Shown here piece after piece: positions 1-8,600 of a DNA stretch of 22,844 nucleotides. The notes beneath the pieces were generated by a model. That model made no database searches. It saw only the letters and a program-made list of their open reading frames with translations, and was not told where the DNA came from. The translations under genes were made by a program, and so were the position numbers. The stretch comes from a virus. The stretch spans positions 1 through 22,844 of the IMG/VR virus record IMGVR_UViG_3300035145_002070; one strand, written 5' to 3'. Each line of letters begins with the position of its first letter. Within the stretch, counting starts at the first letter, position 1.

Positions 1-32
1 TCCAAGACATTAGAGTTGTTGCATCAGTATGA
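1..32 (+). CDS. C-terminal end of an upstream gene (partial)
   Basis: Reading in frame 3 from the window edge gives QDIRVVASV followed by TGA at 30-32. The stop overlaps the ATG at 29 of the next gene in an ATGA arrangement, the coupling used several times later in this window, which is why I take this as the true end of a gene. The product cannot be identified from nine residues. By T4 gene order (baseplate genes 5-12 lie upstream of 13-16) a baseplate wedge protein such as gp8 is possible, but that is inference only. Confidence 0.45.
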   Translation, partial: QDIRVVASV

Positions 33-223
33 TAAAAGTCGAAGGTCATGATAACCTTTATAGAGACCCACAGACAGGGGCAATTGTAAACAAACAGTTG
101 CCCCCTAAAAAGTCTGCGTCACAAACTATTTCAGCAATGAGGAGTGACATAAATACATTGAAGGAAGAACTATCTGACATCAAGCAACTTCTAAGAGAGA
201 TCGTAAAAAATGCCAGCAGTTAA
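29..223 (+). CDS. Small coiled-coil protein, 64 aa, function unknown
   Basis: A 64-aa protein with two parts. The N-terminal half (about residues 1-25) is polar and contains YRDPQTGAIVN, a short motif I associate with small proteins in the structural regions of cyanomyoviruses. The C-terminal half (about 35-60) is a heptad-like amphipathic helix (ISAMRSDINTLKEELSDIKQ, then LLREIV), suggesting a coiled coil that could mediate oligomerisation or fibre/baseplate attachment. The start codon overlaps the upstream stop (ATGA), and its own stop overlaps the next gene by 14 nt (210-223), so translation is probably coupled across all three genes. No enzymatic motif is visible. The gene is likely real because of the overlaps and position; a specific function cannot be given. 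Confidence 0.7.
   Translation: MIKVEGHDNLYRDPQTGAIVNKQLPPKKSASQTISAMRSDINTLKEELSDIKQLLREIVKNASS
148..155 (+). promoter_or_regulatory. Candidate T4-type late promoter octamer CATAAATA
   Basis: CATAAATA fits the NATAAATA form described for T4-like cyanophages (T4 consensus TATAAATA, recognised by the gp55 sigma with the gp33/gp45 system). It lies inside the 64-aa gene, 54 nt before the ATG of the 1618-aa fibre gene at 210, a plausible distance for its own late transcript. Because it is inside a coding region a chance match is possible. Confidence 0.4.
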
Positions 224-3200
224 CGTCGCTAAATCAGACACCTTTGAAATTCAAAGGCAAAAAATCAATACTATTGGATCGCAGATCTTTGCTATCTCCG
301 CTGGTGGCAGTGACCTATCGACTGGTATTCTAAAGTTAGGTGATGGAACCAAAGATGCTCCGTCGCTAGCATTTACCAACGATGCATCTCTTGGTTTCTT
401 CAAGTCGAATCTTGGAGAATTGGCATTTGTTTCCACTAGCAAAAAAGTTTTTGGATTTGACGCATCCAGTCAAGTTGCATTTCAAGATTTCATTGTCAGA
501 AAGAAAAGTCTAGAAACTACTGGTATTTCGATCTCAAATACTGGTGCTGGATATGATGAAGGAACCTACACAGATGTAACTTTTATTGGTGGCACAGGTT
601 CTAATGGAGTTGCCACTATTGTTGTAACTGGTTTTGAAGGAAGTGTTACCGCAGATGGTGATGATTATAATCCAGGAGCATATACTGGAGTCATTCTCGA
701 AGGAGGAACAGGATCAGGAGCAACTATCTCCTTCACTGCTAATACCACACTCGGTTCTATTACAGATGGGGGATCATCTCTCTCACCAGGAATTTATGCA
801 AATGTTCCTCTAACAAATGTTTCTAGTAGCGGATCTGGCGCAGAAGCAACTGTTACTGTTACTGGAACTACTGACCTAACAATTGGTATCACCACAGCAG
901 GATCTGGTCTAAGTGATGAAACTTACACAGACATTCCTCTGCTCAATACTCCAGATCAGACATTCGTCGTAACAGCTATTGCTAATCCTGGAACTCCTCC
1001 ACCAGATAACGTATATTCAATTGATGGAACTCAGCAAGCAACACTTTCTGTTGTAGAAGGAAGAACATACTGGTTTGATACTAGTGATTCTAGTGTAGAA
1101 ACTCATCCTCTTGGTTTTAGAGATGACAATGAAAATGAGTTGCCATCTACTTATTTTGATGTAACTCAGTATGGTGCTGCTGGTAATGCAGGATCTTTCA
1201 CTCAGTTGGTAATTAAACCAGGCGCATCGGAGGCAGTTACAGGACTGACATACTATTGTTCTTCCCATGCAGGTATGGGTGGAACTATTAACTTGACTTC
1301 GGTTGGAGGTTCAACTAACTATGGAACTGGTGGATTGGCAACTGTTGTAGTTGCTACGAATGCAGTTTCTACCGTCACTGTAACTTCTGGTGGTTCTGGA
1401 TATCAGCAAGGAGATTCTTTGACCCTTGCTGGTGTTACTGTTGGTGGTGACGGTGCTGTTCTATCTGGTGGTGTTGCTCTAACAGTTAGTGCTGCTACTT
1501 ACAATGGTGTGGTAACTGATGTTACTGTTACTGACAATGGAACAGGATACGAGAATGGTGATGTCCTTTCTGCCAGCACTTCAGTCATTGGTGGAACAGG
1601 ATCTAGTTTCCAATACACACTATCTCAAGATTCGGGAGCAATTTCTGCTGTAGCTTTCAGTGCATATGGTTCTGGATATACATCTGGAGATGTTCTCACA
1701 CTCCCAGGTTCACTTACTGCAAGCACCACGGTTGCACTAGTAGATGCTCAACCTGTAATTACAGTTTCAAACTTAACATCTACTTCAATTCAAGTTGGTT
1801 ATATAATCACAGGTGCAACAGGAATTCCAAGCGGAGCAGTTGTTACAGGAATTGATACTGATACCAATGCTATCACAATTAATGTTGATACTACTGGAAC
1901 TGGAACTAGCAACGCAACATATACTCCACCTTGGGGAGCACAAACTGGTGCAACTGAATTCCAATACACTATTGGAAATGTCGGTCCAGTAAATTCAGTA
2001 ACTGTTACTAATGGTGGTGCGGGTTATGACGTTGGAGATGTTCTGACTGTTGCTGCTGCCGAACTATCTGCATCTATTAATTATGCAGTTACTGTTGGTC
2101 TTGTTCAAACACTAACATTTAGCGGAACCGTCGCTGATAGTGCAATTAGTGTCGGAGATAATCTAAAGGTTCCTGATGGTGCTGTCACTTCAGTTACTCC
2201 AGCTGGTAATGCAGGAACTATTGATGGTGAATACACAGCTGTTGCTGCTACTGGTGGATCTGGTAGTGGAGCAACATTTGATGTAACCAGAGATTCTCTT
2301 GGAGCTATTTCTAGCGTAACTGCATCAGATGGTGGTGGTGGACTAGGATATGCAGTTGGCGACACTCTAACTATTGCTGGTGCTTTGGTTGGTGGTGCCG
2401 ATATTACTCTAACCGTAGATGAAGTAACCGTATCAACTTTACTTCCTGTATATAAAGTAGCGTCAACTGGTGGAAATATTGACAGTGTTACTCTCCTTGC
2501 TGCTGGTCTTGCCGCAGCTGCTGTTCTTCAAAAAGATGGAACCAACAATACATACACAGTTGCTACCGCTACTGCAGACTCAAATGGATTCTTTTTGAAT
2601 GGAGACTTTGCACCAGAGTTTACTATTTACGAAGGTAACACATATGTCTTTGATTATGCTTCTATTGTAGAAGAATATGACTTTGCTCTATCTGAATCTC
2701 CAGATGGATCTAATACCACAGTTACTGGTATTACTTCAGTTGCAACGCTAGGAAGCACTACTCTTACACTATCCAGCGTAGCGGGTATCATTCCAGGGAT
2801 GGCAGTTTCAGTTACTGCTGGTGATGGAGCATTCCCGATTGGAACAGTAGTTGAATCCATTAATGGAAGTGATATTACTGTATCTGCTAACCCATCACTA
2901 GGTGGCGCTGTAACACTAACATTTACTGGATCAACATTCCTACAAGGTGTCACGACAGTCAATGGTGTTTTGACTCTTAGTGTAAATGCAAATACTCCAG
3001 ATCTATATTACTTCTCACCACTCAACCCTGGATTTGGTGGCAATTCTCTTCTGACGTTCGATGCAAACAATCCAAAAGTATTCGGTGATGGAGCAGAGTT
3101 TACAGTAACTAGTGTTCTCACTGAAGATCTAATCAAGGGAGAAGTAGCATCAGGAAATCTGCTAGCAGAAAGTGCAACTATTACTACTGATCTCGATGCT

Positions 3201-5066
3201 GTAAACATTACTGCATCAGAATCAGTAACTGCGTTAACAGCAACACTAACTACCTTGAACGCAACAAACATTCAAGGTAGTATTATTAGTTTGTCATCTT
3301 CTCAGACTAATATCAATTCTGTTTTCAACTTTGGAAATGGTCAACTAACAATTGAATCTGCAACTGGAGATTTTACAACTGCAGGAGAACTCAAAACAAC
3401 TGGTCAACTGAATGTAAATGATTCTCTGCTTGTAAATTCAAATGTAATTAGTGCAGCTGCTGGTCTTGATATTGAATTTGCACCACCAGTAAACCAAGTT
3501 GCAAAGGTTGATGCATCAACAGCATTTGGTATTGCTGCTGGTTCTGAAGCAGATAAACCTGTTACTGCATATAATGGTTACATCAGATTCAATACTGATA
3601 GTAATCAGTATGAAGGATATAGTGAAACAAATAGTTCTTGGTCTTCTCTTGGTGGTGTTCGTGACCTTGATGGAAACACTACTATTCTTGCTGAAGAGAC
3701 TGTAGGTGCTGATGATAACACTCTATGGTTTATTCAAGACGGCACAAATACTCTCAAGTTTACTCCAAACTATGTTGAGTTTATCAATGTCAAGAAACTA
3801 AGATCACTGAATGTTAATGCTCCTGCCTTTGAAGAATGGAGAGCAAATACTAATGTAGATGTTGGTGATTATCTGAAGTATGGTAACGATGTTTATGAAG
3901 TTACTGGAGCAGGAACGACAGCAACATCTGGAAACGAACCAAATGATACTAGTGGCAATCCATTTATTAATGGAAGTGCGACTCTTGTATACAACACAAC
4001 TGCTGTTGCTCCAATTACTATTGAAGAAACTTCAGAATTCAGAATTGCTCCACAAGGAGGAACTGATTTTGTAGTTAATGGAGAACTGAGACTCTCTGGC
4101 AATAAGTTCTCGTCAGATATTTCTGATATCGAAATTGCACCAAACTCTGGTCAAAAGGTATTCATCAACGCAACAACATCTCTTGTAATTCCTGTTGGCG
4201 ATAATAATTCTAAGGGAAGTCCTGCTCAAGGTTCTATTAGATATAACACTGACGATACTACATTTGAAGGATACGATGGTGTTCAGTGGGGTTCTCTAGG
4301 AGGAGTTAAGGATATTGATGGAGACACTCTAATCAAACCAGAGAGTGTTCCAAACGCTGACGAAGATACTCTATTCTTCGTCAATGCAAATGCTGAGTCT
4401 ATGAGACTCACTACAACTGAACTACAATTTGATGCTGTAAGCACTATTACTTCTCAGACATCAAATAGTTTGACTATTACTGCAGGAAGTTTGTTCTTGG
4501 GTAATAATGTAGATACAACACTAGACAATACATCATCAACTTCAACTTTCCTACATACATCTAAAGAATTCTTTGACATCGGTCTATCTGTTGGTCTAAA
4601 TGTAGATCCTCTGTTGAGACTAAATGATAATGGTGATATTCTTTATAACCTAGGATTCGGAACAGGAACATTTAGTGGAGTAACTCTACTAGATACAGAT
4701 CTAAGATCATTTGAACTAGCACATACTAGACAGTTTACTACCAAATATGATCTGACCAAAGGAACGATTGATCAAGGTGCAGCGGTTCTATATAATCCAT
4801 CTACTGATGAAGCTGCAAAAGTTACTATTACTGCATACAATTCAAACAGCACACACAAAGAGGTTCTTGAATTCACTGTTATAGATAGAGGATCTGATAT
4901 CTTCTATACAGAAATTGGTAATATCAAAACTGGTCAAGAAATTATCAGTGCTGAGTTTGACTTTAACGCTAGCGGTGAGGTTCGCGTTACCACAACTCTA
5001 GATTCTGCTTTAAACAATAACAACTTGGTCAATGTAACTGTGGTTTCGCAAATCATCAAAAAATAA
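210..5066 (+). CDS. Very large fibre-like virion structural protein (1618 aa) with cupredoxin-like domains
   Basis: A 1618-aa Gly/Ser/Thr/Asn/Val-rich, almost wholly beta-predicted protein of the kind that forms tail fibres or baseplate appendages in cyanomyoviruses. Visible order: N-terminal region of about 100 residues (MPAVNVAKSDTFEIQRQKIN; likely attachment end); four GTY/GAY-type Gly-rich repeats (about 110-255); a cupredoxin-like domain (about 267-362; ligands H299, C350, H353, M356); five GxGYxxGDxLTL modules (Tyr at 398, 447, 490, 606, 714); a degenerate, interrupted cupredoxin-like domain (about 778-948); a region rich in short T/N/S strands; and two copies of an IRYNTD-FEGYDG-WGSLGGV-DIDGDT unit (about 1115-1195 and 1335-1415) typical of cyanophage fibres. 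It has no signal peptide or membrane segment. The ATG at 210 is supported by AGAGAG upstream and overlap with the previous gene. Virion surface location and a host-contact role are inference; no family assigns the whole chain. Confidence 0.85.
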   Translation: MPAVNVAKSDTFEIQRQKINTIGSQIFAISAGGSDLSTGILKLGDGTKDAPSLAFTNDASLGFFKSNLGELAFVSTSKKVFGFDASSQVAFQDFIVRKKSLETTGISISNTGAGYDEGTYTDVTFIGGTGSNGVATIVVTGFEGSVTADGDDYNPGAYTGVILEGGTGSGATISFTANTTLGSITDGGSSLSPGIYANVPLTNVSSSGSGAEATVTVTGTTDLTIGITTAGSGLSDETYTDIPLLNTPDQTFVVTAIANPGTPPPDNVYSIDGTQQATLSVVEGRTYWFDTSDSSVETHPLGFRDDNENELPSTYFDVTQYGAAGNAGSFTQLVIKPGASEAVTGLTYYCSSHAGMGGTINLTSVGGSTNYGTGGLATVVVATNAVSTVTVTSGGSGYQQGDSLTLAGVTVGGDGAVLSGGVALTVSAATYNGVVTDVTVTDNGTGYENGDVLSASTSVIGGTGSSFQYTLSQDSGAISAVAFSAYGSGYTSGDVLTLPGSLTASTTVALVDAQPVITVSNLTSTSIQVGYIITGATGIPSGAVVTGIDTDTNAITINVDTTGTGTSNATYTPPWGAQTGATEFQYTIGNVGPVNSVTVTNGGAGYDVGDVLTVAAAELSASINYAVTVGLVQTLTFSGTVADSAISVGDNLKVPDGAVTSVTPAGNAGTIDGEYTAVAATGGSGSGATFDVTRDSLGAISSVTASDGGGGLGYAVGDTLTIAGALVGGADITLTVDEVTVSTLLPVYKVASTGGNIDSVTLLAAGLAAAAVLQKDGTNNTYTVATATADSNGFFLNGDFAPEFTIYEGNTYVFDYASIVEEYDFALSESPDGSNTTVTGITSVATLGSTTLTLSSVAGIIPGMAVSVTAGDGAFPIGTVVESINGSDITVSANPSLGGAVTLTFTGSTFLQGVTTVNGVLTLSVNANTPDLYYFSPLNPGFGGNSLLTFDANNPKVFGDGAEFTVTSVLTEDLIKGEVASGNLLAESATITTDLDAVNITASESVTALTATLTTLNATNIQGSIISLSSSQTNINSVFNFGNGQLTIESATGDFTTAGELKTTGQLNVNDSLLVNSNVISAAAGLDIEFAPPVNQVAKVDASTAFGIAAGSEADKPVTAYNGYIRFNTDSNQYEGYSETNSSWSSLGGVRDLDGNTTILAEETVGADDNTLWFIQDGTNTLKFTPNYVEFINVKKLRSLNVNAPAFEEWRANTNVDVGDYLKYGNDVYEVTGAGTTATSGNEPNDTSGNPFINGSATLVYNTTAVAPITIEETSEFRIAPQGGTDFVVNGELRLSGNKFSSDISDIEIAPNSGQKVFINATTSLVIPVGDNNSKGSPAQGSIRYNTDDTTFEGYDGVQWGSLGGVKDIDGDTLIKPESVPNADEDTLFFVNANAESMRLTTTELQFDAVSTITSQTSNSLTITAGSLFLGNNVDTTLDNTSSTSTFLHTSKEFFDIGLSVGLNVDPLLRLNDNGDILYNLGFGTGTFSGVTLLDTDLRSFELAHTRQFTTKYDLTKGTIDQGAAVLYNPSTDEAAKVTITAYNSNSTHKEVLEFTVIDRGSDIFYTEIGNIKTGQEIISAEFDFNASGEVRVTTTLDSALNNNNLVNVTVVSQIIKK
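540..965 (+). repeat. Tandem Gly-rich Y-T-D/G repeats in the fibre N-terminal part
   Basis: Four degenerate protein repeats at about residues 111-252: GAGYDEGTYTDVTFIGGTGS, then versions centred on YNPGAYTGVILEGGTGSG, LSPGIYANVPL and LSDETYTDIPLL. Each is about 35-45 residues and the pattern is a GxGY or equivalent turn, a short loop ending in a Y-[TA] strand, and a Gly-rich turn. They resemble the GxGY modules elsewhere in the window and probably arose by internal duplication. Confidence 0.6.
1008..1298 (+). other. Cupredoxin-like domain with full type-1 copper ligand pattern
   Basis: Residues about 267-362 of the 1618-aa fibre. The strand VVEGRTYWFDTSDSS leads to ETHPLGFR (H299), then a loop region, then LTYYCSSHAGMGGTI (C350, H353, M356). 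Known of the family: blue-copper cupredoxins bind Cu through an upstream His on one strand and a C-terminal Cys-His-Met loop. The CxxHxxM spacing seen here matches the short loop of amicyanin rather than the longer loop of plastocyanin. That all four ligands sit in the right order and near the expected strands is seen in the sequence; copper binding is inference. It could instead be a structural beta-sandwich binding another metal or none. Confidence 0.65.
1380..2400 (+). repeat. Five GxGYxxGDxLTL modules in the fibre
   Basis: Modules with the pattern V-T-V-x(2,3)-G-G-x-G-Y-x-x-G-D-x-L-T-[LVI] have their tyrosine at residues 398, 447, 490, 606 and 714. Examples are GGSGYQQGDSLTLAG, GTGYENGDVLSAS and GAGYDVGDVLTVAA. 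Intervals vary from 43 to 116 residues because other short beta units lie between them, for example IPSGAVVTGIDTDTNAITIN near residues 540-570. The same module type recurs in the 3371-aa fibre and in gp14 of this window. Confidence 0.7.
2541..3053 (+). other. Degenerate, interrupted cupredoxin-like domain
   Basis: Residues about 778-948 parallel the domain at 1008-1298. IYEGNTYVFDYAS matches VVEGRTYWFDTSD, and LYYFSPLNPGFGGNSLLTF matches TYYCSSHAGMGG. The metal ligands are all replaced: the upstream His by Y823/D824, Cys by F935, the loop His by L938/N939, and Met by F942. Between the two halves lies an extra unit of about 85 residues (roughly 830-914, including TLSSVAGIIPGMAVSVTAGD) that looks like an inserted beta module. 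The alignment is by eye. Confidence 0.5.
3553..4450 (+). repeat. Two copies of a fibre unit (IRYNTD / LGGV-D-DGDT)
   Basis: The copies are at about 3553-3790 and 4210-4450 (residues about 1115-1195 and 1335-1415). Both share the order GYIRFNTDSNQYEGY or GSIRYNTDDTTFEGY, then W(S/G)SLGGV, then DLDGNT or DIDGDT, then a loop with ADDNTLWF or ADEDTLFF, then an L-F or L-F-D strand. I recognise this unit as common in cyanomyovirus fibre-like proteins. It is probably an internal duplication along the shaft. Confidence 0.65.
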
Positions 5067-5076
5067 GGGGTAGGCA

Positions 5077-5589
5077 ATGGCAAACAATTTAGAAAATTTT
5101 GATTCTGTTGGAGGATTTTCTGTAGCAAATACAGAAATGATTAATGAGTTGAAAGATGTAAAGAACGTCAACTCATTAGAACTGAAAAATTCTTTCTATG
5201 CTAGCGATAGCAGTGCTTCTCATTATATTCTGAGAGGTTTGAATACTTCTATTCTTTCTGTTGATAATGTCAATACTCTAATTGAATTACCAAACAATAC
5301 TATTAATTTTGTTGAGTCGCATATCATCGGTGTAAATGATACTGGCGCTGGGCACGTATCATTGAAATTGGATGCTGTAGTTTCTGTTGATTCTGCGGGA
5401 GCTAAAACATCATTCTCCACAATGGAAACTATCATCGAAGATAGTATTCCAGCAGATCAAACATGGACTATTGAACCTTTCACTGGTGGTGCTGCAAACA
5501 GATTTAGTTTTCAGACTACAAGGATTGGAACTACTCAGAATATCAAATGGATTGCATACGTTAAAGTAGTAAGTATTGCCTGGCAGTGA
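5077..5589 (+). CDS. Putative virion structural protein, 170 aa
   Basis: A 170-aa protein starting 10 nt after the end of the large fibre gene, with a good ribosome binding site (AAGGGG at about 5064-5069). The N-terminal 60 residues are polar and mixed (MANNLENFDSVGGFSVANTE). The remainder reads as alternating beta strands, for example GHVSLKLDAVVSVDSAGAKT and NIKWIAYVKVVSIAWQ, consistent with a small beta-sandwich. It has no signal peptide, membrane span or catalytic motif. Position between two giant fibre genes suggests a fibre tip, connector or baseplate accessory protein made from the same late transcript. I do not recognise a named family. Confidence 0.75.
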   Translation: MANNLENFDSVGGFSVANTEMINELKDVKNVNSLELKNSFYASDSSASHYILRGLNTSILSVDNVNTLIELPNNTINFVESHIIGVNDTGAGHVSLKLDAVVSVDSAGAKTSFSTMETIIEDSIPADQTWTIEPFTGGAANRFSFQTTRIGTTQNIKWIAYVKVVSIAWQ

Positions 5590-5590
5590 T

Positions 5591-5598
5591 GCTAAATA
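5591..5598 (+). promoter_or_regulatory. Weak late-promoter-like octamer GCTAAATA
   Basis: GCTAAATA lies in the 46-nt gap before the giant fibre gene, 38 nt upstream of its ATG. It differs from NATAAATA at one defined position. The location, one of the few true intergenic gaps here, makes a late promoter plausible but the match is imperfect. Confidence 0.3.
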
Positions 5599-5635
5599 GA
5601 TAAGAGAATAAAATCATCAGCAGGTTGCGTAGAAG

Positions 5636-8600
5636 ATGAGCTTTAAGTTTAATTCTGACAGGGAACAAATCAGAGCAATCTCTCCTTCTCTTATCGGAGA
5701 CAACGAACTCACTATTAGAGGTGGGGTTGGATCTAATGAGAGGGAGATTCTTAGAACGCTACTTGACCCAGGAACCAGTCTACCTCGCGTTGGTATCAAC
5801 CGAACTGGTCAAAGAATTGATACTATTTCTGTAACCAACCCAGGTGGAGGTTACACTGATATCCCGACAGTTACTGTTGCGCCTCCTCCAGCTGGTGGTC
5901 TTCAAGCGTTTGCGTCTGCTCAGATTTCTGAAGGTAGACTTGTTGGTGTTGTTATTGATAATCCTGGTGCTGGTTATGCAGATGCTCCTGCTGTAAGTAT
6001 CAGTGGTGGAAATGGTGTAGGTGCTGCTGCAACTGCATTTCTAGACACCGTTGACTTTGAACTTGACATTAATGGTGCTATCAGAACATCTACGTCTATC
6101 ATTTCTGATACTGCGCGAATTCTAAACCTAGACATTGAAAACTTAGTTACTCCTGACGCACAATACAGAGCACCAAACCTCAAAACATTCATTAACAACA
6201 CAGGTATCCCTTGGGCGCGTGACACATTTATCCAGAAGAATACTTTTGTATATCGCGGACCTAATGTTTATCAGTCACTGAATGAAGGAACCACTGATGC
6301 AAATCCACTGAATCCTCCTCTTCATACTGATGGTATTGTATTGAATGGTAACGACCTGGAGGATGCTGTTCCAGGTGTTCTGTTTAAACACATTGGTTTC
6401 CGTGTATCAAACCCCAACGAAGTTTACTACAACGAAACTGGCGAAGCTGGTATCTATCCAAGATCTATCACACCTCTCTTGGGTGATAAGTCTGACAAGA
6501 TTGCAACTACAGAATACGTCCTCAATCTAGCAACGAATGACGTTGGTGGTCGTATCTATGTTTCGCAGCAGATTGGTAACGACGAGAATGATGGTCGTTC
6601 TGCTGTCAACCCAGTTAGAACCATTAAAAGAGCATGTCAATTGGCATGGGCAACTCCTGGAGTCAAGGAGTCGATCATCGTTTCTGGTGGTGACTATGTA
6701 GAAGATAACCCCATTTCAATTCCACCTGATGCATCCGTTGTTGGTGACAACCTGCGTCTGGTTATCATTAGACCAAATAACCCAAGAAAGCACATCTTCA
6801 AGTTCGGTGACAAGAACTATGTCATCGGTGTAACTTATAGAGACTATGTTGACTCGGATGGAGATGAGCAGCATACCTGGGACTTTGCTATGGTCTTTGA
6901 CGATAAGCAAAGAGTTACTTATGACTACGATGTCAATGGAGACTTTGGAACTAGTTTCCCAATTGGTCACCAAGTTTTTGGTGAGCAAATTTTTAGAGCA
7001 ACTTTCCAGTCAAACGCTGGTCTACAAAATCTAACTGCTAACCAAACACTAAGAGGTGAAAATGCTGGTGGTCTGATTTCTACTAGAAATGTAAACTTTA
7101 ATTTAACGTCAGGACCATCTGCATATCTAACAGGAACATTTGATTTTGTTGTAACCAATGGTTCTATTTCAACTGGTGAAACACTATTCTTTGCTGGTAG
7201 CGGCACACAAAGATTCCAGATCAATACTGCATACGATCTAAATGATCTTGTATGGACTGAAGATCATCTATATCAAGTAACAGTTGCTGGAACATCTGGA
7301 ACAACCAACCCAACACATGATGCTGGTGCTGTGACAAATGGAACAGCTGAGTTTACATATTTGAGAGATACTTACTCACTAGTAACCACTGATATTATCT
7401 CAATTCGAGCTGAGGGTGAGGTTGTCTTTGAAGACACTGATATTGTGTCTGTTCTTCCTATTTCTCGCATCGACTTCTCTCAGCAAGGAACTGATGCAGT
7501 CGCTACTGGTGGTTTTGGAGACTATGGAACTCCAGAAGATCTCGGTGGTATTATCTTCTATACCAACCCACTGGTAGAAGATGATAACATTCATGACTAC
7601 AAAGAAGGTCAGATGATCGAGATTACTGGTATGCCTACCAGCGCACCAGATCTATCTGCTTTGAATGGTAAGCAAAGAATCTATAAGGTCATCGAAGATC
7701 CTGATGGCAGATCAAGAAGATTTGTTATTCCTAAGAAGTATCCATCACTAACAAACGACAACTTCACAGGATTCTCTCTTGATGCTTCTGTTAAGTCATA
7801 TTCTAAGTCAGTAACTTTCTCACTTCTAAACTCTCCATTTAAATTTAATGAAGCAACTCCTGTTGCAAGGAGATTCCAAGATGCTGGTCTGCAAATCAAG
7901 AACAATAGAGAATTTATTGCAGATGAAGTAGTTGGTCGCATTAATGATGAATTCAAGAAAGATTACTTCGCTGTTTATGACATTGGTGGAACACCATCTA
8001 CAACACTAACACCATCAAACGTAACTTATGATCCTGCAACTGGTGTTGCAACATTCACTGTTACGAGTCACGGTCTCTCTAATGGAGATGGTGTAAGAAT
8101 CATTGATGAATCTATTACGTTCACTTGTGCCATGGATGGTAACAAGACTGAACACTCGTATCCAGATTCTCATCATTACTCTAGTGGCAAGTCTCTTCCT
8201 GTTGAAAACGCTACTACAAATACATTTGAACTTAACGTTGGTGTATCTGGTCCTGACCAGCAGTTTACTCCTATTGCAGCGTCATATAACCCCGCTACAG
8301 GTGATCTAGTCCTAGACTTGGATACTGCTCATGGTCTCTCTGTAGGTGAAGGTATTGTCATTGACGACAACTCATTGTCCTTCACTTGCTCGATGGACAA
8401 TTATGATTCTGTCAAGACATATCCACGTCCAGGTATTGATCCTTATGCTGGTAGATCAATTCCTATCACAGCAGTTCCATCTGATACCGAGATCACACTA
8501 AACGTTGGTATTTCTGGTCCAAATAAAACATTCACCCCAACTGATGCAACATATGATCCTGTAACTGGTGACCTGACTGTCACTGTGGGTCAGCATGGTC

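Noticed and set aside
6545-6960. Beta-helix-like region as an active polysaccharide lyase or depolymerase
   Set aside because: The pattern supports a pectin-lyase-type fold, but I could not identify catalytic residues, and many fibre shafts use the fold without enzyme activity.
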